The notes under the pieces: generated by a model
Told to the model about the DNA's origin: nothing
The model's database searches: none
Seen by the model: the letters and a program-made list of their open reading frames with translations, nothing else
DNA from: Paracerasibacillus soli
Lineage (GTDB): Bacteria; Bacillota; Bacilli; Bacillales; Amphibacillaceae
Reading direction: 5' to 3' (one strand)
DNA length: 64,000 nt
Assembly: GCF_034006335.1 (NCBI RefSeq)
Contig: NZ_JAWDIQ010000002.1
In this document: positions 39,001 to 48,947 of the stretch, piece by piece
Layout: each line of letters opens with the position of its first letter
Numbering within the stretch: the first letter of the stretch is position 1
Translations under genes and position numbers: made by a program

Positions 39001-39849
39001 TTATCCTTTTTCTGCTCCAACTGCAAGTCCTCTTGTGAAGTACCGTTGGAAAAATAAATAAATCACTAACATCGGAATTGCCGCAACAGTGGCACCTGCC
39101 ATTTTATATGCAAAGTTAGGGTTCAAGTCTTGCATCAAGGTTGCCGTACCAACCATTAATGTTTTCATACCAACTTCTTGACCGATTACTAATTGCCAGA
39201 CATAGTCGTTCCATACTTGCACGAAGAATAAGATAAACAATGCACCAATTCCTGGTTTTACCATTGGAAGCATGATCTTATAAAAAATACGTAATTCACT
39301 GGCACCGTCAATTTTTGCTGACTCACGTAATGAATCTGGTATTGTATCGAAAAATCCTTTCAATAAGAAAACCCCAAATGCAGTAGCAACGTTTGGCCAA
39401 ATCATGCCGTGAAGAGAATTGACCATCCCTAAGTGATCAACAATACGATACAATGGCACAATCAAAACTTCTTTAGGTACCATTAAACTTGAAATAAAAA
39501 TAATGAAAATGATATTTTTCCCTTTAAACTGCAATTTTGAAAAAGCATATGCAGCTAGCGTACTTACAATTATGAGTGAAATAGTAGCTACCGATGAAAC
39601 GATAATACTATTCATTGTCCAGCGAAAAGCAGGCTGATTACTAAACACATCGATATAATTTTGGAAGTTAAATGTCTTTGGAAACCAATCCGGTGGCATC
39701 TTCACAACCGCTGCACTATTTTTAAATGAACTTGTAATGAGCCAATATAATGGAAATAAACTCATAACTGCAAAGATGAAAACAATGACATTGGAAACGA
39801 TATCAAATCTTTCCATCCGTAATTTACTTTTTTTGTTTTTCTTCGACAT
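39001..39849 (-). CDS. carbohydrate ABC transporter permease (MalG type)
   Basis: 282-residue inner-membrane permease with six predicted helices (for example NVIVFIFAVMSLFPLYWLI at the N-terminus). The EAA loop reads ESAKIDGASELRIFYKIMLPM, and the C-terminus is TRGLAVGAEKG, typical of MalG/LacG-type subunits. ATG 39849 follows AGGTGG; the GTG at 39858 overlaps that site. It partners the permease immediately upstream (stop at 39861) and the lipoprotein at 40797. No ATPase gene is present, so a shared MsmX-type ATPase is expected. Probable cargo is sialic acid or a sialoside, from context. Confidence 0.88.
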   Translation of the reverse strand: MSKKNKKSKLRMERFDIVSNVIVFIFAVMSLFPLYWLITSSFKNSAAVVKMPPDWFPKTFNFQNYIDVFSNQPAFRWTMNSIIVSSVATISLIIVSTLAAYAFSKLQFKGKNIIFIIFISSLMVPKEVLIVPLYRIVDHLGMVNSLHGMIWPNVATAFGVFLLKGFFDTIPDSLRESAKIDGASELRIFYKIMLPMVKPGIGALFILFFVQVWNDYVWQLVIGQEVGMKTLMVGTATLMQDLNPNFAYKMAGATVAAIPMLVIYLFFQRYFTRGLAVGAEKG

Positions 39850-39860
39850 GTGTTCCACCT

Positions 39861-40742
39861 CTAATCCTTTTTAAACATAGCGCGCAATTGCGGTATAGAT
39901 AAGATCATGGCGATAGAGAACATGATGACACCTACTGCCGATGCGATGCCTAATTGATTATATTTAAAGGCATTGTTATATAAGAAGTACATTAATGTTG
40001 TTGAAGCATTGTTTGGTCCGCCACCCGTTAAGAGTTGGATAACAACGAATATCTTCAATACATTAATGATGTTGATGATTATGATATAAATCGTTGTAGG
40101 CTTTACAAGCGGAATTAAAATTTTAAATATGACACGTAATCGACTTGCACCGTCTACCTCAGCTGCTTCAAATATTTCTTTAGGAACACCAATCATTGCC
40201 GCGATATATAAAATAATCGCTTGACCGACGTTCGTAGCAAATGTCACAAATATAATGACGGGTAAAACCAAGTCCTTATCCCCTAGAAAATTAACTGCCG
40301 GCAACTCCAATTGCCTTGCTAGAAATGGAATTAAACCATTCGAAGGATTTAATAAGAAACTCCAAACCATACTCATTACAACCATAGATACCATAACCGG
40401 GATGTAGTAACTTCCTCTTATAAAAGAAACATATTTTGCATTTTTATCAAAAACTGCAGATGCAACAAATAAAGAAAAGACTACCGTTAATGCAACAATA
40501 GCAATAACGAAAACAATCGTATTAATTGTAGACTTAATAAAAACCTCATCATTAAAAAGCGTTTTATAGTTTTCTAAGCCAACGAAAGTTAAATGATTGA
40601 AATTAATTTTATATAAACTTAAACGGATTCCTTCAAAAATCGGATAGACAAGAAACACACAGAAAAACAATAGCTGCGGTGCAATAAAAAGGTATCCTGT
40701 TAAGTTTCGCTTCAGTGCATGGTTATTTTTCATATCCACCAT
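39861..40742 (-). CDS. carbohydrate ABC transporter permease (MalF/UgpA type)
   Basis: 293-residue permease. N-terminal cytoplasmic lead then LTGYLFIAPQLLFFCVFLVYP, characteristic GLENYKTLFND, the EAA loop EAAEVDGASRLRVIFKILIPLVKP and TGGGPNNASTTLMYFLYNNAF. Six to seven helices. Either ATG 40742 or ATG 40733 could start it; AAAGGTG lies just before the first. It forms the membrane heterodimer with the next gene for the nan-linked sugar importer. Confidence 0.88.
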   Translation of the reverse strand: MVDMKNNHALKRNLTGYLFIAPQLLFFCVFLVYPIFEGIRLSLYKINFNHLTFVGLENYKTLFNDEVFIKSTINTIVFVIAIVALTVVFSLFVASAVFDKNAKYVSFIRGSYYIPVMVSMVVMSMVWSFLLNPSNGLIPFLARQLELPAVNFLGDKDLVLPVIIFVTFATNVGQAIILYIAAMIGVPKEIFEAAEVDGASRLRVIFKILIPLVKPTTIYIIIINIINVLKIFVVIQLLTGGGPNNASTTLMYFLYNNAFKYNQLGIASAVGVIMFSIAMILSIPQLRAMFKKD

Positions 40743-40796
40743 TTCACCTTTCTCATTAAACTAGGAAGGGGAGTTTTTTGCTCCCCAACTTCTACA

Positions 40797-42183
40797 TTAT
40801 TTATTAAAAATAACTGAATCTGCTTTAGACTTTTCAATTACGTCATTACCTTTTTCTTGATAGCTGTTTACCGCTTCTTCAGGTGTCTTTTCGTTTGTAT
40901 ACAAAGCCTGAAGTTCAGGGTATAGCACCTGTCTTAATTCGTTGTATCCAGGAACGTTTCCTGTAAAGCTAAACATATATGGTGCATTTTCTTCATAAGC
41001 TGCGAACAACGGATTTTCATCTTTAAATTGGTCAACAACAGACTTTCTAACTGGAACACCGTTTTTCGATGCTGTAACTAGTTCAGGATCAGATGAGAAG
41101 AATTTAACGAAATCCTTACTTACCTCAATTCTCGTATCATCACCAGTATCAAATAATGCAGCACCTGTTACATACGTAAAGGATAATGGATCGCCACTTT
41201 CAGATGGAATATTTGCTAACCTTGCATCAAATTCATTTACATTTCCATTCTCCATATCTGCTTTGATGTTGTTAAATAATACAGAGTTTGTGAAGCTTAC
41301 TCCTAATTGTTGGTTTTGGAACATTGCGTTCACATCATTGGAAGAAACTGACTCTGCTCCAGGATTTGTAAGTCCCTCATCATATATTTTCTTCAACCAA
41401 GCTGTTGCTTTTGCTCCACTTTCATCACCTAATACGATGTTTCCTTCGTCATTAAAGAATTTATTACCAAACATTCTTAAATAAGCAAGATTCCAAGTAT
41501 CACCTTGGTTATTTACTGCAAATAATCCCATCGGATATGCATTAGAATATTTATCCTTCGGTGTATCTGATTTTAACGTTTCTAAAATTGTTTCAAATTC
41601 ATCTAATGTCCAAGTTTTAATTTCACTTTCATCACCGACAAATTTATCTAAACCTGCAGCCTTAAACATATCTGCATTGTAAACTAACGTTCCCGGCATA
41701 TGTGAAAATGGATAGAAGTAAACATTGTCACCAAATGTTACTGGCTCCCAAAACGTATCTTCTATATCACTTTTTGCCTCGTCATCGATAATATCATCCA
41801 TTGGTAGCAACGCCCCACGATGGACATAGTCCCCCATAGCAAATACGCTCTCAAAGAAAATATCCGGAGGTGTGCCACCATTTAGGTTCACGTTTAACAT
41901 TTCATCACGTTGATCCCCAGCAATCACTTCAACATTTACTTTTACTTTATGTTTGTCATATTCTTTTCAAACTTCTCTGCCGCTATTTAAAGAAACTATC
42001 AAAGTCTGCCTTATCTTCATCAGAATCAAAGACACCTTTCCATTGCGGCGTGAGCCATAATGAAATTTCCACTGTATCTTTATCCTTTTTCGTGCCTGAA
42101 TCCTTATCAGAATCTCCACATGCCGCAAGAACTGATACAACTAATACAAGACTGAATAACGCCATCATCATTCTTTTCAACAC
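40797..42183 (-). CDS. sugar ABC transporter substrate-binding lipoprotein (two frameshifts)
   Basis: About 460-residue extracellular solute-binding protein, family 1. Lipoprotein signal MLKRMMMALFSLVLVVSVLAACG with lipobox VLAAC. Then VEISLWLTPQWKGVFD; after two closely spaced indels (about 41950 and 41985), KVNVEVIAGDQRDEMLNVNLNGGTPPDIFFE, DEGLTNPGAESVSSNDVNAMF and the C-terminal family tail. GGGAGG precedes alternative starts GTG 42183 and TTG 42180. The gene follows nanA on the same strand across the 77-bp repeat array. Likely ligand sialic acid, by context only. Confidence 0.85.
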
Positions 42184-42399
42184 AATTGCCTCCCTAATCT
42201 TTTCATTTTTTTCCTGAATCGTACCTAACTTTCAAACTTCGCTGGAGGAATTTTTCGCCTTTTAAATATAAATGAAATTAATTCCCTCCAACGACACGCA
42301 ACATTGCCCCTTCTTTCATTAGAAAGATCTATTCCATTCACTTTAATTCCCCATGTCTTCACACCACCTCCATTTACCTGTAAAGCTGAAAAATGGTTA

Positions 42400-43000
42400 T
42401 TCCTCTATATTATTAAATTGCAGATTACTAGTTTTTAAAAAGCGGGGTGGGATAACGCTTGCATTATTTGCACTCCCTCTATATTTCTACATTGCTAGAT
42501 TACTAACTTTTTTAAATAGCGGGGTGGGATCATGCTTTCATTATTTGCACTCCCTCTGTATTTCTACATTGCTAGATTACTAGATTTTTTAAATAACGGA
42601 GCGGGATAATGCTTACATTATTTGCACTCACCATATATTTCTACATTGCTAGATTCTAGATTTTTAAATAACAGGGTGGGATGACGCTTAGATTATTTAG
42701 ACTCCCTCTGTATTTCTACGTTGCTAGATTACTAGCTTTTTTAAATAGGGCGGGATCATGCTTTCATTATTTGCACTCACCATATATTTCTACATTGCTA
42801 GATTACTAACTTTTTTAAATAACAGAATGGGATAACGCTTACATTTTTAGACTCCCTCTGTATTTCTACGTTGCTAGATTACTAGCTTTTTTAAATAACA
42901 GGGCGGGATCATGCTTTCATTATTTGCACTCACCATATATCTTAAATCCGCTAAGTCTTAGTTTTATGAAATAGTAATAAGACGCGGCATAGCGCTTACG
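42400..43000. repeat. 77-bp minisatellite inside the nan operon
   Basis: About seven copies of a roughly 77-bp unit with blocks TATTTCTACATTGCTAGATT, ACTAGCTTTTTTAAATA, GGGGTGGGAT and TGCTTTCATTATTTGCACTC. It fills the gap between the nanA stop (43001) and the substrate-binding-protein gene. The last degenerate copy runs up to the nanA stop codon. Several copies contain GCTAG-ATTA-CTAGC followed by TTTTTT on the plus strand. No ORF. Confidence 0.85.
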
Positions 43001-43909
43001 TTATTGGTATTTAGCGATACTTTGCTCAATTTTCATTGTTATTTCTTTTATTTTATCTATTTCATGTTCACTTACTGCTTGTAATGGTTCACGAACACTA
43101 CCGATGTGAAGTCCACGTTGTTTCAAACTTTCTTTAATTACAGCATACATATTTGCTTCTAACGATGTTAGGGCAATAATAATGTCGTTAATTTCCTTCT
43201 GAATTGCTCTTGCTTCCTCAAATTTCCCTGCAGTTACAAATTCATTTGCTTTTAAAAACAACTCTGGCATGGCAGCATATGTACCACCAATTCCACTGTC
43301 AGCCCCCATTAAACGCCCAGCAACAAATTGTTCGTCTGGACCATTAAATACTATGGTGTTTTCTTTCCCCGCAGCTTTAAAACGTTCGATATCCATAACA
43401 GGCATCGAGGAATTTTTCACACCAATTACTTTTTCATTCGCCATCATCTTTTTAAATAAATCTAGTGACAATTGATAACCCGTCGTTTGCGGTATGTTGT
43501 AAATAATAAAGGGTAGTTTCGTTGCATCCATAATATCTTCCCAATATTTCTGAATCGCACGTTCAGGTAAACGAAAGTATATAGGAGGAATGGAAGATAA
43601 AGCATCATAACCTTGCTCCTCTGCATACGCTGCAAGCGCAATACTATCCCGTGTTGAAGGAGCTCCAACATGTGCAATTAATGTTAGCTTACCTTTTGCT
43701 TCCTCCGCAACATAACGCAAAGTTTGTTTTCTTTCATCCAAATTCTGATATATACACTCACCTGAACTACCACCAACATACAGACCCTTAACCTTCTTGC
43801 CGTATAAATAGTTCACAAGCTGTTTTGTTTTCTCCTCAGAAACTTCCCCCACTTCATCATAACAAGCATAAAACGCCGGAAAGATTCCCTTGAACTTAGC
43901 ATGCTCCAT
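43001..43909 (-). CDS. nanA: N-acetylneuraminate lyase (DapA/NanA superfamily)
   Basis: 302-residue TIM-barrel aldolase splitting sialic acid into ManNAc and pyruvate. It begins HAKFKGIFPAFYACYDEVGEV and shows KGLYVGGSSGECIYQ (carboxylate-binding GGSSGE), the catalytic Tyr in IIYNIPQTTGY, the Schiff-base Lys in VIGVKNSSMP and GADSGIGGTYAAMPE. The GGSSGE motif separates NanA from DapA (GTTGE). ATG 43909 follows AGGAAGGTG. It is the first gene of the nan cluster, with a cre box upstream. Confidence 0.92.
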   Translation of the reverse strand: MEHAKFKGIFPAFYACYDEVGEVSEEKTKQLVNYLYGKKVKGLYVGGSSGECIYQNLDERKQTLRYVAEEAKGKLTLIAHVGAPSTRDSIALAAYAEEQGYDALSSIPPIYFRLPERAIQKYWEDIMDATKLPFIIYNIPQTTGYQLSLDLFKKMMANEKVIGVKNSSMPVMDIERFKAAGKENTIVFNGPDEQFVAGRLMGADSGIGGTYAAMPELFLKANEFVTAGKFEEARAIQKEINDIIIALTSLEANMYAVIKESLKQRGLHIGSVREPLQAVSEHEIDKIKEITMKIEQSIAKYQ

Positions 43910-43942
43910 CTTACTTTCACCTTCCTATTCTTTATACCTAAC

Positions 43943-43956
43943 TGGTAACGCTTTCA
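43943..43956 (-). promoter_or_regulatory. cre (CcpA) site upstream of nanA
   Basis: TGAAAGCGTTACCA on the minus strand matches the cre consensus TGWNANCGNTNWCA except for one base (C for W at position 12), 34 bp before the nanA start. It implies glucose repression of the whole nan cluster. Confidence 0.7.
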
Positions 43957-44047
43957 ATTGAACTTTAACACATAATTTATATATTGTAAATAGTTTTCAC
44001 CGAAATAACATATTATGAAAAAAATATCCAACCATTGAATTGAAGAT

Positions 44048-44083
44048 GCATACTTTCTCATTTATCTAACGTGTAAAGTATGC
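44048..44083. repeat. hairpin GCATACTTT...AAAGTATGC
   Basis: Perfect 9-bp arms in the gap between nanA and array D. There is no T tail, and no promoter or gene lies beside it. The flank 44084-44199 shows nothing. Confidence 0.45.
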
Positions 44084-44199
44084 TTAACTCCCTCCCCGAC
44101 TTTTTGAACTCCCCACGTCTATCAGATATGAGAACGGATCAGGCCCATTGGGCTGGAAGCAATAAACATGTGTCGCAGGCTAGGTTTTAGGGTAGCTCA

Positions 44200-45056
44200 T
44201 CCGCCATGGGGGGCGTGGGAGCTACGTTTTGGAGCAGCTCTTCTGCCATGGGGGCGTGGGGGCTACGTTTTGGAGCGAGTCTTCTGCCATGGTCGGCGCG
44301 GGGGCTGCATTTTGGAGCGGCTCTTCTGCCATGGGGGCACGGACTTCTACCATCGAAAGCGAGTCTTCTACCACGGATTCGCGGACTTCTACTATAGAAA
44401 GCGAATCTTCTACCATGGATTCGAGAACTTCTACTATAGAAAGTGAGTCTTCTACCATGGATTCCGCAGCTTCTACCATAGAAAGTGAATCTTCTGCCAT
44501 GGTCGGCGCCGGGGCTACGTTTTGGAGCAGCTCTTCTGCCATAGGGGCGTGGACTTCTACTATAGAAAGCGAGTCTTCTACCACGGATTCGAGAACTTCT
44601 ACCATCGAATGTGAGTCTTCTACCACGGTCGGCGCGGGGGCCACGTTTTGGAGCAGCTCTTCTGCCATGGGGGCGTGGACTTCTACCATGGATTCGAGAA
44701 CTTCTACCATCGAATGCGAATCTTCTACAACGGATTCGAGAACTTCTACTATAGAAAGTGAGTCTTCTACCACGGATTCCGCAGCTTCTACCATAGAAAG
44801 TGAATCTTCTGCCATGGATTCCGCGTCTTCTACCATAGAAAGTGAATCTTCTACCATGGATTCGAGAACTTCTACCATAGAAAGTGAATCTTCTACCATG
44901 GATTCGCGGACTTCTACTATAGAAGGTGATTCTTCTACCACGGATTCGTGAACTTCTACTATAGAAAGCGAGTCTTCTACCACGGATTCGAGAACTTCTA
45001 CTATAGAAAGTGATTCTTCTACTATGGAATGCGAATCTTCTACCACGCACCCAGCT
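44200..45056 (+). repeat. array D of the CTTCTACCA repeat family with GC-rich 42-bp units
   Basis: About 860 bp. The left end is made of CTTCTGCCA-TGGGGGCGTGG and GCTACGTTTTGGAGCAGCT units (about 42 bp). The rest is regular alternation of CTTCTACCA-YGGATTCGAGAA and CTTCTACCA-TAGAAAGYGAAT, with the GC-rich unit recurring near 44500 and 44630. It lies upstream of nanA and is separated from array E by the hairpin at 45087. Confidence 0.9.
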
Positions 45057-45086
45057 ATCTCCTACCCTCAAACTCAACAACAAAAC

Positions 45087-45110
45087 CCCCTACCACTCAC
45101 CAGGTAGGGG
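45087..45110 (-). terminator. hairpin between arrays D and E
   Basis: Perfect 8-bp stem CCCCTACC / GGTAGGGG with loop ACTCACCA (plus-strand reading); GTTTTG follows on the minus strand. It is probably the terminator for the aldo/keto reductase transcript, placed about 1.1 kb beyond its stop because array E intervenes. No gene in 45111-45279. Confidence 0.65.
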
Positions 45111-45279
45111 CCACGTAATAATTCTTATCCAATAACATTTTTATACATTCCTATTTCCAAAATGTATTTTTCGTTTAATCATTTAAAGTATCTAGCATTA
45201 TATATACCTTAGCTACTTTATTCCAAGGATATACTAACCAACTTAACATCCCTCTACTATCCTAGCTTCCTCATGGAAA

Positions 45280-46242
45280 ACCAATCTTCTACCACGCGCA
45301 CCGCAATCTTCTACCATAGAAAGTGAATCTTCTACCACGCACACCGCGATCTTCTACCATAGAAAGTGAATCTTCTACCACGCACACCGCGTCTTCTACC
45401 ATAGAAAGTGAATCTTCTACCACGCGCACCGCGATCTTCTACAATCGAATGCGAATCTTCTACCACGCGCACCGCAATCTTCTACAATCGAATGCGAATC
45501 TTCTACCACGCACACCGCGTCTTCTACCATAGAAAGTGAATCTTCTACCACGCGCACCGCAATCTTCTACAATCGAATGCGAATCTTCTACCACGCGCAC
45601 CGCGATCTTCTACAATCGAATGCGAATCTTCTACCACGCACACCGCGTCTTCTACAATCGAATGCGATTCTTCTACCACGCGCACCGCAATCTTCTACAA
45701 TCGAATGCGAATCTTCTACCACGCACACCGCGTCTTCTACAATAGAAAGTGAATCTTCTACCACGCGCACCGCGATCTTCTACAATCGAATGCGAATCTT
45801 CTACCACGCGCACCGCGATCTTCTACCATAGAAAGCGAATCTCTACCACGGATTCCGCGTCTTCTACAATCGAATGCGAATCTTCTACCACGCGCACCGC
45901 GATCTTCTACAATGGAATGCGATTCTTCTACCACGCACACCGCGTCTTCTACCATAGAAAGTGAATCTTCTACCACGCGCACCGCGATCTTCTACAATCG
46001 AATGCGATTCTTCTACCACGCACACCGCGATCTTCTACCATCGAAAGTGAATCTTCTACCACGCACACCGCGTCTTCTACCATAGAAAGTGAATCTTCTA
46101 CCACGCGCACCGCGATCTTCTACAATCGAATGCGAATCTTCTACCACGCACACCGCGATCTTCTACCATAGAAAGCGAATCTTCTACCACGCGCACCGCG
46201 ATCTTCTACCATGGAATGCGAATCTTCTACCACGCGCACCGC
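45280..46242 (+). repeat. array E of the CTTCTACCA repeat family (CGCGCACCGC subtype)
   Basis: About 960 bp. Very regular alternation of CTTCTACCA-CGCGCACCGCGAT (22 nt) or its CGCACACCGCG variant with CTTCTACAA-TCGAATGCGAAT or CTTCTACCA-TAGAAAGTGAAT (21 nt). It directly abuts the stop codon of the aldo/keto reductase gene, with no terminator between. Confidence 0.92.
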
Positions 46243-47225
46243 CTAGTATGCGCCGCGAATAAACGGATGTACTTCTTTCCAGTAAAAGTCTTCAAGCTTT
46301 TTCCTTTCTATACTGGAGAAGCCTGGGGTGTTTATAGCGGATATATTATCTTCTACTTGTTTTACGTTACGGAATCCTGGTATGACGCTTGTTACAGCTT
46401 CATGTTCTAGTATCCATTTTAGGGATGCACGTGTCATATTTCCGCGGTCTTCCGCTATCCTGCTTAGTTTATTACTAAGTTCTACACCTTTCGCAAAGTC
46501 CAGTCCAGCAAATGTTTCGCCTACATTAAATGCATCGCCATTAATATTGAAATGGCGATGGTCATCCTCTTCGAATGTGGAGTCAGTTGTGAATTTCCCT
46601 GTTAATAGTCCACTTGCTAAAGGTAGACGTGATAAAATCCCAATATTTTTTTCTTGTGCTCGTGGAAATAATGTATTGATTGGCTTTTGGCGGAAAATAT
46701 TAAAAATTACTTGTAAGGCGCTTGCTTTTGTATTGTCGATTACAAATAATCCTTCTTCGATTGTTTCTACACTTACGCCATAATAACGAATTTTCCCTTT
46801 TTCCTTTAACTTGTCTAAAACTTCAAATACATGACCGGCTTGTAAAATCTCCATTGGGGGACAATGTATTTGATATAGGTCGATATAATCCCGATTCAAA
46901 CGTCGCAAGCTATCTTCACAATATTTGGTGACAGCTTCTTCAGAATAATTTCTGGATCATAAATGTCACCTGCTCGGCCAAATTTTGTTGCGATATAAAT
47001 ATCCTGTTTCATTCTACTTGTTACTTTTGCTAACAACTGTTCACTATGACCATCGCCATATACATCTGCTGTATCAAAAAAATTTACTCCTAATTCTATT
47101 GCGCGCTCTAATCCCTTTAACGCCTCTTGATCGTTTGTTTTTCCCCATGCACCACCTATCGCCCATGTACCAAAACTTAGCTCACTAATTTTTAAATCTG
47201 TATTTCCTAATTGGTTATATTTCAA
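46243..47225 (-). CDS. aldo/keto reductase (frameshifted)
   Basis: About 327-residue NADPH-dependent reductase of the YghZ/AKR11-like branch. N-terminal LGNTDLKISELSFGTWAIGG, catalytic FFDTADVYGDGHSE (Asp, Tyr), Lys in IYIATKFGRAG, His in IDLYQIHCPP and C-terminal EHEAVTSVIPGFRNVKQVEDNI (cofactor phosphate). An indel near 46940 shifts the frame between YDPE and YSEEAVTKYCEDSLRRL. TTG 47225 is taken as the start because AGAAGGAG lies 8 nt upstream. It stands downstream of xylB on the same strand and could act on a sugar aldehyde such as xylose. That is context only. Confidence 0.87.
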
Positions 47226-47345
47226 AATGACCACTCCTTCTGCATACGTGTTCACATAATAATCCACATAAAACAATACCTTATATAGACTCTTTTACTT
47301 TTACTTTTACTTTTCCATCATCGCCCATTACACCGAAATAAATCA

Positions 47346-48844
47346 TCAACTTCTATAACTTAATAGTTTTTCATTCAGTACTTTTGTTGTACTATAAATT
47401 TCTTGATATACGCCAAACAGTTCTTTATATTTCCGTACATTTTCTTCATTTGGAATAAATTCCTTCTCCACTTTTAGAAATACGTCTGCACATGCTTGGA
47501 GGGTTTCGAACCAGTTGCACCCGTATGCTGCAATCATTGCTGCTCCCATGCCTGGTCCTTGTTCACTTGTTAATTTTATTATTTTCGCATCAAATACATC
47601 TGCTTGCATTTGAAGCCAAGTATCGCTTTTGGCACCACCACCTATAGAGACAATGGTGTCAATGACTTTTCCCTCTTCACGGAATATATGGATTGATTCA
47701 TTGAGAGAGAATGTGATACCTTCTAGAACAGCGCGGGTAAAGTCCGCTATTTTATGTGATGCATCTATTCCAATAAAACTGCCGCGTATCGTTGAGTCAG
47801 CATGTGGCGTGCGTTCGCCAACAAGATACGGGAGAAAAGTAAACCATTTGCTCCAACTGGGACATCTTCCACATTTGCGAGTAATTCATCAAATGATACT
47901 TCTTTTGCAAATACATTTTTAAACCAACTTAAGCTATGTCCAGCTGAGAGTGTAACCCCCATTGTATAGTAGGCATTTGGCGCACTATGATTAAAATAGT
48001 GCACTTTTCCGTTAAATTCCTTGTTGCTACTGGATTCATAGGATAAAACAACACCTGATGTCCCGATGCTACAAAGTGTTTTTCCTTCTTGTAAAATACC
48101 TGCACCGATGGCACCGCATGCATTATCTGCTCCTCCTGCAAATACTTTTGTTGTTGTTTGCAGTCCTGTCTCTTCTGCGATTTCTACGGATAATTCCCCA
48201 ACCATTTCATCGGATGTTACAAGGGGTGGACATATTGTTAGGTTTATATCTAATCGTTCACAAATCTCTGCACTCCATTCCTTTTTCGCAATATCTAGTA
48301 ATAATGTTCCAGCGGCATCTGAATATTCCATTTGTAGTTTATTCGTTAGACGAAAGCGTAAATAGTCTTTGGGCAATACAAATGTTTTAATTCGTGCAAA
48401 TAATGCCGGTTCATATTTTTTTACCCATAATAACTTAGGCAACGTAAAACCTTCTAATGCTGGATTTTTTGTAATTTCAAGTAACCGCTCTTTGCCAATC
48501 ACATCATATATATCTTTACATTGTTCGGTTGTTCTTGTATCGTTCCACAGAATTGCCGGGCGTAATACTTCATCATTTTCATCCAAAAGAACAAGTCCGT
48601 GCATTTGACCGGAAAAGCTAATTCCTTCTATATTCGCTGTATCTTCGGTAAAGTTTTGATGTAACTCTTTTAAAGCATGAATAGTTTGTTCCACCCATAC
48701 TTCTGGATCCTGTTCGCTATAGCCCGATCTTCGCTGTATGATAGGATAAGATTTAGAAATCTCTTGTACTACCACACCTAGCTGATTAACGAGTAAAACT
48801 TTTACTGCACTTGTACCCAAGTCGATTCCAATTACATATTTCAT
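47346..48844 (-). CDS. xylB: xylulokinase (frameshifted)
   Basis: FGGY kinase, about 499 residues, phosphorylating D-xylulose to D-xylulose 5-phosphate. N-terminal KYVIGIDLGTSAVKVLLVN, EQDPEVWVEQT, GISFSGQMHGLVLLD, catalytic Asp in LRPAILWNDTRT, IGTSGVVLSYES, and after the break ERTPHADSTIRGSFIG and VSIGGGAKSDTWLQMQADVF. The break near 47845 is the loss of one C in TCC(C)CG. ATG 48844 has AGAGGT 8 nt upstream. It is downstream of xylA across a 100-bp gap holding a hairpin, and under the same XylR control. Confidence 0.93.
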
Positions 48845-48875
48845 AGGATACATACCTCTTTTCGATGTTTATACA

Positions 48876-48912
48876 TGTACAGCCAGATGAAGGAACTACC
48901 ATTGGCTGTACA
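48876..48912. repeat. xylA-xylB intercistronic hairpin
   Basis: Perfect 10-bp arms TGTACAGCCA / TGGCTGTACA with a 17-nt loop between xylA and xylB. No T run follows. It may stabilise or process the xylA message, or partially terminate. Confidence 0.6.
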
Positions 48913-48947
48913 TAATTTAAGAAATCTACATTATCTATTCATTATTT

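Noticed and set aside
43001..43909. dapA (dihydrodipicolinate synthase)
   Set aside because: The GGSSGE motif and nanE/nanK neighbours indicate N-acetylneuraminate lyase.
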